Shown in pieces: positions 9,407 through 20,131 of a stretch of 64,000 bases of DNA. This DNA is from Amanita rubescens (taxonomy: Eukaryota > Basidiomycota > Agaricomycetes > Agaricales > Amanitaceae), in assembly GCA_015039365.1 (NCBI GenBank), contig WION01000202.1:36707-100706 (forward strand). The letters run 5' to 3'. Within the stretch, counting starts at the first letter, position 1, and the number at the start of each line of letters is the position of its first letter. The notes under the pieces were generated by a model. That model ran no database searches and had not been told where the DNA came from. It saw nothing but the letters and a program-made list of their open reading frames with translations. The translations under genes and the position numbers were made by a program.

Positions 9407-12400
9407 ATGGACAACCGATCCTCGTCCACTGCAGCAAAGAAATCGAAGAAAAGCGGAGGCTTAAAAAAATTCTTTCGAGATAGGATTAAGCGACCCAAAT
9501 CACTAACTGACGCCTCTGCTAGCCAGTTAAATTCGACGCGGGTTTCTGTCTCTTCAGCATCTAGCGCTCACGATCTTGTTCCAGGAAATAACACAGGAAG
9601 TACAGAGCCAACAGCTTCCGGTAAGTATGTTAGCGTCATCTTAGTTTATCTACGACCACTCAACCTCCCTCGTATCAAGGTGAAATTACAATGCGCTGAA
9701 TGTTCACATCTAAGAGATTGACCTCGGACACGTCTCAAAGGGCACGGCAGCGAAACCAGTCTTGCTTCGACTCCTACCATATGTAGTTCAACATCCCTTT
9801 CTTCAGCACCCGGCACCTCGGGAAACAAATCTTCAACCGTGGCGGATCGTCAAGCGCAAGACTCCTTCCCGAAATCGACTGCCAAAGATATACTTGCAGT
9901 CGCTTGGACCGGTATGGAAATGTTGCTCAAGAAGGTCGAGGGATGTCTCTGTGGAACCTATGCGAAGGTGCCCATTGCCGCTCTTAACGCCATCATCGAC
10001 ATAAAAAATGTACATTGTCAGTCTCAATGGACCACACACTTACTGACTCTCTTCTTCAGGCGGTTAAAGACAACAAGGGCGCCACCGAAACACTCATCAT
10101 ACAGACGGCCGAAAGACTCCTCGCCGTGGATAAGGCCGTGGACCAAGGTATCCCCGACTCTGCAAAGCCACGAATGACGGACTTCGCCGGGTAGGCCATT
10201 CACTTACCAAAATCAGAGACAATAACCAATGTGCTTGCAGGATCCTTCGGGATGAAATCCGCCGGCTAGAGCAAATGGCGTCGAAATGGACACTTGTACG
10301 GGTATTAGAGAACGAAGCAGACAGGAAGGCCATAGAGGACATATTCAGACGGATTGATGAAGCCACGAAGACTTTCCAGGTCAACCCAAACCTCTTATCA
10401 GATTAACAACTTGCTCATCCGTCACATCCAGCTCGACATCGCCTGGACCACCGAGAGACAGGTGAATATTATACTCTCTGAAATCAAGGTAAATATCAAA
10501 ATCTTCTACTAGGACGAGCACTGATCATCCACCAGCTAATGCAGCCTCTTGACCGTGTTCGCGCTCGGAAGGCGATCTACAACGCAGACTTGGGGGCTGG
10601 GGCGGCAGTGACCCGCGAATCATGCACCGAAGAAACGCGCGAGGAAATTCGAAAGAGTATAATTGCATGGGCCAACTCGCCGGACGGTCCACCTGTCTTC
10701 TGGCTGACCGGCGAAGCTGGCTCCGGCAAGACGACCATCGCATATACTATTGCCCAATACTTCGACAGGCTTGAGAAGAAAGAACATGCTGAACGGCACA
10801 CCGTCTTGGGCGGCAACTTTTTTTGCTCCCGCCAATTTGAAGAGACAAGACGACATATCTACATTATTCCTACCCTTGTATACCAGCTCGCTCGAAAGTC
10901 GGGATCGTACGCCCACGCATTGCACGAATCGGACAAGTTCGACTCGGTCGACAAGTTGACCGAGCAGATGGAGGACCTCTTTGTTGGTCCATGGCAGCAT
11001 TCCGAACCCCAACGTCATGCGGAGCTCCCACCTTACCTCATCGTCGTTGACGCATTGGACGAGATCGAGGCCGATGGAGGATCTACGTTTCTCCAAGATA
11101 TAATCAAGTCAATCAACCGAGGTCACCTACGAGGAATCAAGTTTCTTGTCACAAGCCGACCAGACCCTCGTGTCGTCGAACTCTGCAAGCGCGAGCCCTT
11201 CTCGTCCAACGCTATCTATCGCCTGCAAGATGTGCCGGTTGAGCGTGTAGGATCAGACATCATCAAGTATCTGCGTGTCAAGCTTCCAAACTTCGTGGGC
11301 AAGCCAGAAGAACTGAAGACCATGGCACAGCTGGCGGACGGTCTTTTTATTTCCGCCGCAACCATCGTGAGATATTTGACACCACGTCCACGGATCACAG
11401 TAGATGAGCAGTGCAAACTACTGAGCAAGCTGCAATCACCTTCAGCGAGTGATGCACGACAACCATTACTCATTGATGAGCTATACCAGCAAATCCTGCG
11501 TGATGCCTTTTCTGGTCTCGACGACGACCTCTTCAATTCTCGTCTGCGCATCCTCCATACCTTCCTCTGTACATCCGAACGCACATCGGCATCTCTTGCT
11601 GCTGCCCTCCTCTCTGAATCTGAAGCAGTTGCAATCGCCGTCTTGAACGAACTTTACGCAGTTCTCTATTGCAAAAATGATCAGGTCCTTTGGTACCACG
11701 CATCATTTCCCGACTTCATCTTCAGTCAGACACGATCAACATTCGAGCTCGACGGTCGTCGGATTTCCATGTCAATTGACAAGGCTCACCACCATGCTCT
11801 TCTCACAAAATGTTGCTTCGATGTCATGAAGTCACTGCGTTTCAATATCGGTGACATCCCATCGTCGTTTGTGCTCGATGCTGAGGACCCAGAGCTGGCG
11901 AAGCGGATTGACACGAATACAAAGCTGTTGTGAGGTACGCCTCTCGGTACTGGGCTCATCATTTGGCCCTGACCGATGAAACGAACGGTGGTGGCCAGGA
12001 CTTCTTCCATGATTGTATCACAGACTTTCTGCGTATCCGGATTCTGTTCTGGATCGAGGCGATGAACCTACTTGGATCCAGTGGTCAGTGTACCACAATG
12101 CTTCAACGTGCGCGCGAGTGGGTCTTGAAGGTGGGATGCTGTCGCTTCGGATGCACAGTTTCTAACGCTGGTCAGTCAGAACGCGAACAGGCAATCGGAA
12201 CTTGCTGCCAACATTGCTGAAGCAGCGAATTTCGCTACTTACTTCAGTGCAAATCCACCAGCTTTGTCTACACCACACCTGTACATCTCAGCATTGGCAA
12301 CCTGGTCGACAGGGTCCACGCTCTCTCAACAATGGAGAGAGCAGTTCCCTCACATCCCTTCCTTCACTCATAGGAAGGCCACTGACGTGCCACTGATGGC

Positions 12401-14441
12401 TATACAAACCGGAAATGCCAATTCATCTGTCGCCTTCTCTCATGACGGCGTGCGCATCGTCTCTGGCTCATATGACGGCTCAGTGCGTGTGTGGGATGCC
12501 TCGACTGGGGCTGAGCTGAAGGTGCTCAACGGCCACACCGGGATAGTCTCTTCCGTCGCCTTCTCCCCTGATGGCACGCGCATCGTCTCGAGCTCATATG
12601 ACGAGTCAGTGCGAGTGTGGGATGCCTCGACTGGGGCTGAGCTGAAGGTGCTCAATGGCCACACCGAGCGTATCTTTTCCGTCGCCTTCTCCCCTGATGG
12701 CATGCGCATCGTCTCTGGCTCATATGACCATTCAGTGCGGGTGTGGGATGCCTCGACTGGGGCTGAGCTGAAGGTGCTCTATGGCCACACTGGGCCCGTC
12801 TTTTCCATCGACTTCTCCCCTGATAGCACGCGCATCGTCTCTGGCTCAGGCGACAACTCAGTGCGGGTGTGGGATACTTCGACTGGAGCTGAGTTGAAGG
12901 TGCTCAATGGCCGCATCAGGGGCGTCTATTCTGTCGCCTTTTCCCCTGATGGTACACGCATTGTCTCTGGCTCAGATGACAGGTCAGTGCGGGTGTGGGA
13001 TGCCTCAACTGCGGCTAAGCTGAAGGTGTTTAATGGCCACACCGACACCGTCAATTCCATTGCCTTCTCCCCTGATGGCACGTACATTGTCTCCGGCTCA
13101 GATGACTGCTCAGCCCGGGTGTGGAATGCCTCGACTGGGAGTGAGCTGAAGGTCCTCAATGGCCACACCGAGCACACCTTTTCCGTCGCCTTCTCCCCTG
13201 ATGGCACGCGCATTGTCTCCGGCTCATATGATAAGTCAGTGCGAGTGTGGGATGCCTCGATTGGGGCTGAGCTGAAGGTCCTCAATGGCCACACCAGGCC
13301 TGTCTTATCCGTCGCCTTCTCCCCTGATGGCACGCACATCGTCTCTGGCTCATCTGACAAGTCAGTGCGGGTGTGGGATGCCTCGACTGGAGCTGAGCTG
13401 AAGGTGCTCAATGACCACACCAGGTTCATCTTATCCGTCGCCTTCTCTCCTGATGGCACGCACATCATCTCTGGCTCATCCGACAAGTCAGTGCGGGTGT
13501 GGGATGCCTCGACTGGGGCTCAGTTGAAGGTGCTTAATGGCCATACCGGGTCCTTTTCTTCCGTCGCCTTCTCCCCTGATGGCATGTGCATTGTCTCTGG
13601 CTCGTATGATAACTCATTGCAGGTGTGGGACGCCTCGACTGGGGCTGAGTTGAAGGTGCTCAATGGCCACACCGAGCCTGTCAAGTCCCTCGCCTTCTCC
13701 CCTGATGGCACATGCATTGTCTCTGGCTCAGACGACAACTCAGTGCGGGTGTGGGATGCCTCGACTGGGGCTGAGCTGAAGGTGCTCCATGACCAAACCG
13801 ATTGTGTCTCTTCCGTTTCCTTCTCCCCTGACGGCACGCGCATCGTCTTTGGCTCAGACGACAACTCAGTGCGAGTGTGGGATGCCTCGACTGGGGCTGA
13901 GCTGAAGGTGCTCCATGGTCACACCGAGCGCGTATTTACCGTCGCCTTTTCCCCTGATGGCACGCGCATCGTCTCTGGCTCAGATGACAACTCAGTGCGG
14001 GTGTGGGATGCCTCAACTGGGGCTGAACTGAAGGTGCTCCGTGGCCAAACCGATCGTGTCTCTTCCGTTTCCTTCTCCCCTGACGGCACGCGCATTGTCT
14101 CTGGCTCATTTGACAACTCTATGTGGGTATGGGATGCCTCGACTGAGCCTGTACCAAATTTTCACACAGATTCGGTCAATTCCATTACCTCCCCAACTGA
14201 TAGCACCTGCATTACCTTGGATGAACAACCTGCAAAGTTGTGTCGTGCTTACCCTGCTTGGATTACTGATACCCAAACCCACTGGATCCTTTCGGTCCTT
14301 GACGATTATCGGCTCATGTGGGTGCCACAGCTGGCTTATCCATACAGTATCATTATCATTTCCCGCAAAGGGTCCGCCTTTATTAACTTTCAAGATTGCA
14401 TGATTGGTCATGATTGGGCTGGTTGTTACAGAGCATTGTAG
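9407..14441 (+). CDS. NLR: MLKL/HeLo-like helical domain - NACHT - WD40 (frame-disrupted)
   Basis: Exons inferred: 9407-9620, 9741-10009, 10060-10190, 10241-10379, about 10402-10488, then from 10536. The Ser-rich start (residues 1-70, GLKKFFRDRIKRPKS) is followed by a helical region of about 200 residues (STAKDILAVAWTGMEMLLKK, then KDNKGATETLIIQTAERLL and ILRDEIRRLEQMASKWT) resembling the MLKL/HeLo-type cell-death-inducing N-terminus of basidiomycete NLRs. NACHT motifs: Walker A TGEAGSGKTTIA, Walker B PYLIVVDALDEIEA and sensor FLVTSRPDPR. The NACHT frame ends at 11931-11933, but homologous coding resumes at once in another frame (RYASRYWAHHLA) and shifts again near 12135 into the frame carrying the WD40 repeats. 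Two indels therefore separate NTPase and sensor. A 22-nt intron at 10380 is implausibly short. Either a recent pseudogene or assembly indels. Confidence 0.75.
12423..14160 (+). repeat. Tandem WD40 array, 126-nt unit
   Basis: Thirteen full 42-residue WD40 units plus a shorter fourteenth and a degenerate fifteenth lie head to tail. Unit core: S-V-A-F-SPDGTRIVSGS-x-D-x-SVRVWDASTGAELKVLNGHT. Most framework positions are identical in nearly every unit. Variation concentrates at the first residue (S, F, Y, N, L, K), the residue after SPDGT (R, Y, H, C), both sides of the Asp after SGS (Y/G/D/S/F and G/E/H/N/R/C/K), and the two or three residues after GHT. This is the high-internal-conservation pattern of fungal NLR sensors such as Podospora HNWD proteins. 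Confidence 0.9.
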
Positions 14442-15234
14442 TTTGTAAACGTCCTGTATTTATGTGATAGCTCTACATTCAACTTTCGTTTGTGAATATG
14501 CCAGGTCGAGTTAAGCTACACTGCAACGACTGACTCTAGGAAATAAAACGAAAAAAAAAGTCGTAAAACCAATGTGTCTTTGTTTCTCATCTTCTTTCTG
14601 CGCTGGTCAAATCGATGGGCGACGGCGGGGCACCAAATTCGATGTCAAAAGCGGGAATGAAGAAAAAAGTCGTGTTTGCACATCTTCGCTTTCTTTAGTT
14701 TTGTTACCGCTAAACGTTGTAGATATCACTCCGGGTAATCATCATTAAGTCGACGTGGGCGACGGCGGAGTCGATAACGGAAACAATAGAAGTTGGTAAC
14801 GAGATGGTCTGGAGCGTAGTGACCTGTCTAATTTATCTTGAATTCTTGACCTCTGGAGCTCCTGATTCATTGCTGGACAGATCATTCCACTGCGAAAGCT
14901 ACTATTAGGATCGGTTAACGGAGAGTGCACTAGTGAAAAATATGATTTATCGATGACTCGACGGCGTCGCTAACCTCTTTTAGGTCTTCTGGTGTCACGG
15001 CGCGGCAATAGAAATGGCTTGGACGCGCGCCCTGGCCAGGCACGTCGTCCGATCGGGATGACGGGAGCTCGTTGAATGGAGGTCCTGGCTGGCTGTTCAC
15101 GGTTCTTTTTTTTCTCTTCGTCTTTTTCCCCAGTTTCTTCTTACAATACCTTTACGACGCTCGTAGATAATTCCCAGGGGAAAACGTGCACCCTTATCGT
15201 GGGCCCTGGGCTTAAGACCTCCGGGTCGACAACG
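14442..15234. other. Junction NLR / duplication copy B; possible coding remnant on minus strand
   Basis: No complete gene is seen. On the minus strand at about 15120-14935 an open stretch reads PGPPFNELPSSRSDDVP, then GQGARPSHFYCRAVTPEDLK and SDAVESSINHI, which has protein-like composition but no recognised family and no start or stop in context. Weak protein-like stretches also occur near 14820-14715 and 14655-14590. The 23-nt motif shared with 6369 lies at 15209-15231, directly against copy B. Confidence 0.35.
15209..15231 (+). repeat. Short repeat shared with 6369-6391
   Basis: Second copy of the GGGCTTAAGACCTCC...GGTCGAC motif. It sits immediately before the truncated RRP46 copy, as if the RRP46 promoter, first exon and half of exon 2 had been removed between motif and gene. 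Confidence 0.6.
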
Positions 15235-15578
15235 ACGTCTGTCGGTCTCTCTTCGACGGGCGAGCTTATCGTTGATCAAAGCGAAGATCAACTAATAAAC
15301 CTGACTGCTTCGGGCTGCTTTGCTTTTTGCCGATCAAGATGCTCAATGTGTATGGTCAAGCTGGAAAAATGTTCCCGCTTCTAATCACGGATTGTTATCA
15401 ATCAGGCCAGATAGCTGGCGTGCATGGAGGCTAGGGCAATACGGGACAAGATGAAGCGCCAGATCGTCAACACAGGTAAAAAGGAGCAAATTCGCATCCT
15501 TCTCCACCGATTAAACACGAAAAAGTACAAAAAGTACATGCCATGGAATCTGAGGACGATGACAAGCTGGAAAGATAG
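15235..15578 (+). pseudogene. RRP46 3' fragment (copy B)
   Basis: Collinear with 7092-7453 of RRP46 (VGLSSTGELIVDQSEDQLIN against VDPSEDQLMN, then LTASGCFAF) but starts mid-protein with no ATG. It carries deletions, for example FLFADQD shortened near 15325 and loss of the segment equivalent to GRGVAG near 15385, which break the frame. No promoter or 5' exon is present. It is followed directly by the 3' end of the intact SART1 gene on the other strand. Confidence 0.85.
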
Positions 15579-17746
15579 TTGAACTTTCACCATTCTCATC
15601 GCTTCTTCGCTGGTGATCCCATAGCCTCCTCTCCTGCCTTTCTCTTCAATCCAAATGTAACCCTACTCCTCTCCTTCTCACCCACAGGTGTTCCAGCATG
15701 GGAGGCTGGCGCCTCAACTCCTGCCGCAGACGATATCCTGGAGAATCCTGGCCTTGGTGCAGGTGATGCACCTGCGCTTCCGCCCGGTACAGGACTGCCT
15801 CCATTCGACAGCGGCTGCACTGGCACTGGTGTCATTCCACCCAGTGGCATGAACGCAGCGGCCTCCGCTGCCTTCTGTGCCGCGTGCTTACTTTCTTTCT
15901 TTTTTTTCTGTTTCTCCGTTTTGCCTTTTGCCAACGGCTGAACATCTATATAGTCGCCATCTTGTGGAACAGCACTACATTGTGCGTGAGATGTAATTGA
16001 GTAGTATAAATGATGACACGTACCCTCTATTACCAACGGACAATACAAAATGTGCTTGTCCCGTTTTTTCTTGTCTCTGCTGGAATGCCTTATTCATACT
16101 TAACGGGGTATCACCTAGCCATTGAGAGTTGCTTCTTCTCCTCTGCAATCTTCTTCAGCCGTTTCTCCGTCTTCATCTTCCCTGAACCCTTTCCATGGAA
16201 CTTGTGCGACAATGCTTTCCACGCTTCTTTGGGCGTCAACTCCCGACCAAACTCATCGTAATAAACGATGTTGATATCAGGCTTGTAATTCTTAAATGCA
16301 TCGAGGTTTTCACGGGCTTCATGCTGGTCTCGAAGCCGGTTCTCATATTCCCGTTGAGCTTGGTCTTTATTGCCACCACGCGATTGCATTTTTTCCAAAT
16401 CCCGCCGTGCTACCCTTCTCCGCTGTTCTGCCAGCCAAAGGTCACGTTGCAACTGAATTTTCTCTCGCTCCGTTTGGTTGGCAGAAGGAGCCGCAAGAAT
16501 ACCTTGTTTCCGCAGGATATTAAGGGTCGATGCCATGCCAGATCCGTATGTTTGCTCGGCTGATGTTCCAGTACCGTCCTCGCCACCATCTTGCGTCGCC
16601 GTTGTCGCTTCTTCTTCCTCCGTCTTCTTAATGACATTTTCAAGTTCATTTAAAATAGCCATCTCATCGTCTTCGTCCTCCTCGTCTTTGACAACCACTT
16701 CACCTGCTTCCAGCTCCTCCATCACTTCATCTCCAGGCACCATAGATGTATCCCGTGACATTGACCGTTGTTTCGCGTCTTCTTCCATGCCAGCTGTTTT
16801 CGATTCTTTCGGCTCGGGTTTAACCACGATGGGAATAAGGCCGACAGAACGAACGAATTCCGAGGTATCATCAAACGTCAGGCCAGATTCGTACTCCTCT
16901 TCTTGGGCATCCTCCTCAACCTTGATACCATTCATTGCCTCTTCCTCTTCTTGTGCCCGCTGCTCTGCAACTACATCTAGGGTCAGTAAAGTTTCTAGAA
17001 GTGTGGCTAGTCAACACGAACTCTTTTGCGCAAGTTGTTCTGGTGTCAACTTCTTTGTTTTATGTAGCTTTGCTCGTCGTGAACGCGTCAAAGCCGCTTG
17101 AAGTTCGTCGTCGTCCACGAAATTCACATTGAAGTCGCGCTCCCGTTCAACAGGAACGATTGGTTTCTCGTCGACATCCATTTCGTCCCCATTAGGCTTC
17201 TCATCCGACTCTGCAGGCATTCTGCGCGATGGACGCTTCTTCTTAGTCTATAACATATTTGATTGAGAACGTACGAAAATGACAGAAACACACCTTAGGT
17301 TTTTTGAATCCGACATCACCTTCCTTCAGATAGTCAGATGATTCAACGTTCTCTATGAAGAGGGAGTCGTTAAAGTGATGGAATTGGGGTAGTGCAAATT
17401 ATACTCACTGATATAGTCTATCGACAGGAGAGACTTATTGACTGCTGCTGCTGCTTGTTGCATCTCTTCATCTTTCTTTACTTTGGTTGAAATGACGGAA
17501 CCGCCTAATCTGAAGCCCTGCCAACGACATAAAAACCACGGCGCGAAGAGAGAAGAGAACTTACGACTTCCCGAGTACCTTCCAAAAACTCGTCATACTT
17601 TGACAAAACTGTTCTCTTCATGCCTAGGTTCCCCTCAGCAAATTCCTCGTCATCGTAGCCGGTATAATCGCGTTTCTTAATCTTGAGTTCCTGGTTCTTT
17701 TTGTCTCTTTCTGCCTCTGCCATCTCAATATTATGTAGCTCATCCT
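15235..17746. repeat. Segmental duplication, copy B
   Basis: Right-hand partner of copy A at 7092-9107. Here the SART1 part is full length and the RRP46 part is truncated. Confidence 0.85.
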
Positions 17747-18509
17747 CTGTTCCTCCATAAGAAGATTATTAAGATGATGAAAGTTTTAACTTGCCTTCGT
17801 TATCCAGGATGCGGCTATCTTTCAGTGTAAGTATTCGAGCGTCGCCTTCGTTCAGCTCGTCGAAGTCATGGCTAACCTTTAGCCCTTCAAGATCACCTAT
17901 GCGAGAACCGTTAGCATAAACCGATCATCTGACTCGTAACGTGTTGCTCACGCTCAGTGTACTCTCGACCTTCAAACACCTTATCCATCTGCTCCAACTC
18001 CTCCTGACGCTTCTGAGCCAGCTCTTTTTCCCGCTTCTTGCTTCTTTTAAGCCATTTTAAGGCACTGCCGGCGTCGCCATCTGCATCACCAAGAGTCGCA
18101 CCTTTAAGCGATGCGTTGAGTTCCCGGCGATTTCGCACCCTGAGAAAGTGGACGTGTGAGCATCATTGCTCTTTTTCTTCACAGTCAAAGACAAGTGGGC
18201 CTAAGACGCCCATAGGCGAAGATGGAAGTGACTGTGATTTGCGAGGAAGAAAGGTACTCACTTTGCAATGCCATCAGCAATACGCCTATAGAAAAACAGG
18301 AAACATTAGTCGCTACAAAGTGGAGGCTGATAGGTTCCATACTTTGTCTCCCGTTCCTTTGCTTCTGCCTCTCGATGATTGGCATAGTTTCGCGCAGCCT
18401 GCTGTTCTTTGTCATCTGCAGGAGCCTTGTCTTCTGTGAGAGGTTTGAGGCCAAGAGAGATACGAATCTTATTGGTCTCTTCAAGACTTATGCTCTCTTC
18501 CATCGACAT
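15596..18509 (-). CDS. SNU66: U4/U6.U5 tri-snRNP protein Snu66/SART1
   Basis: Start MSMEESISLEETNKIRISLG at 18509, the classic SART1 N-terminus. Exons read continuously: 18343-18509, a 24-nt microexon 18262-18285 (RIADGIAK), 17952-18139 (VRNRRELNASLKG, then LKWLKRSKKREKEL), one from about 17902 to 17792 with a GC donor (AAG|GCAAGT), then HNIEMAEAERDKKN, GTREV, GFRLGGSVIS and the later exons. An apparent in-frame TGA near 17010 falls inside a 57-nt intron (GTTCGT...CTGAC...TTGCAG), so the frame is intact. Downstream come an acidic middle, YYDEFGRELTPKEAWKALSH, SGDTPLS and FVLSVGNR, ending SPAKKR. Snu66 is needed to assemble and activate the tri-snRNP in pre-mRNA splicing. A decayed partial copy lies at 7507-9107. 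Confidence 0.9.
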
Positions 18510-20131
18510 GATGAGCGGGGACAGAGAAACGAGTACGGCGATTACGTGATGCAGTGTTCCGTATTTGGACATGTTGTGCAACAGTAGCATTCTTTCCTGT
18601 CAAGTCCGAGCCAGCAATGGCAAGCATAACTGGTCCCTTCAGGTCGACTTACCGTTACCTCGTGAGTTCATAAATGGATCAGAGATTGTGAGATAGAAAT
18701 AACACGACAATCTAGCAACGTCAAGCCCATGAGAATCCTGTTATTTTCTACTCTGTAATAATTGGTACAATTGGCCCAGTTTTGGTCGTCACGGTGCCTC
18801 CAATTCGCGAGAGATGGGGCTACAGACCTGCAGAGATGGTGCCGACGAGTTATCCCCGTACGCCAATTCTATGTTAGCTGCAATACCTGATTCTGACTGA
18901 CGTTATGGTTCGTAGTTCCCAGGGGGCCACGGACACCTGTACAAGGCTATGAGGATGAGTAGAAAACCAATGGATTATTTCGCGCAATCATAGACGGCGT
19001 TGAACATGATTACCATGGATTCGTATCCTATACACCGCGCCCGACCACTCCGGAGCGCACAATGTCAGAGAAGGTTTTAAGTAACCATAACCATTACCTC
19101 CGGAAGCATGAAAAAAGTAACGTACAACTTTCGAAGGCCAAAAGATGGATGAATGAGGCGACTCTCAGTCAACGCGCTCATTTCCAAATTCTAACTTGGG
19201 CGCGTTAAAAATGCAACAAGTATATATATGCGCGTATGCGTATACGTGGAACAAATATAGTGAGGCCATCAGAACTGGCACACTTAACCATGCTGCTATG
19301 GGCTTCGTCGCAGCGTGCCTCATATATCTTGCAATATGACTTTCCGATTTAGATCTGCGAAAGTTATAATAATAATGATCAAATGATCAGCTAGCCATGA
19401 GAATGTTATTGAATTGAACATTACGGGACTCCGTATGACCAGAGTGGTCGTTGTTCGTTCATCGTTAAACGTGTAAGGACTGCCGTATCCAGGAACTGTA
19501 TTCAAGCTCATATGCTTATCTCATGGGAAATCGCTTCTAATGCCATCCTATTCTCGCAAAGAAACAAGTTTCGTCTTCCCGTCGACGGCGGATCTCCGAG
19601 TCGTAGATCCGAAACGGGCAATATGACATCCCCTGTCCAATATGACAAACTTTCCATACGTTCAACGGCACTTGATTCCTCCGATGATATTGCCAGTAAA
19701 ATCCCACTGACGGGCGCACATGGTGATTGAACTTAGATCACTGATCACAACTTACCGTTTTCGAACCTGGTCTTACCCAGGGCGTCCGTCCACAATCCGT
19801 TATGGGCGACTTGAAGTACAAGAGGTCAGTTGTGAAGCGCCTGTGTCTGGATTGACGTTGATACCTATCGTCGAGGAAAGTAGACTCAGCTAGATCGGCC
19901 ACAGACTGAAAAGAACGACCTATCTTTGGACTTCACGCACAATGTAATTGAGAGTCAAGACTCAAGAATGTAAGTGCCCATTATCTCCTTTCGTATAGCT
20001 TCCTTTAATAACACTGACACTTGATCAATGTACCTATCATAACTAAACAACTCCAGATTCAAAATAAGCCCCGATATAAAATGACATGAGGCCACTGCGG
20101 AGCTACTACTCACCGTCCCCCATTGTCTACG
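18510..20131. other. 1.6 kb intergenic region
   Basis: Upstream regions of SART1 (minus) and the aquaporin (plus). A TA-rich stretch lies near 19218-19255. A TATA-like GATATAAAATG at 20073-20083 is placed about 50 nt before the aquaporin ATG. Short open frames here have no protein-like character. No RNA gene recognised. Confidence 0.4.

Noticed and set aside
12440..14116. Long minus-strand open frames (for example 12926-13486 and 13520-13864) with repetitive protein sequence
   Set aside because: They are the antisense of the 126-nt WD40 repeats; the repeat composition keeps the opposite frame open. No start context or independent protein family.
16985..17045. In-frame TGA in the middle of SART1, suggesting a pseudogene or split gene
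   Set aside because: A 57-nt intron with GTTCGT donor, CTGAC branch-like sequence and TTGCAG acceptor removes it and joins AQK to KQRAQEEEE in frame.
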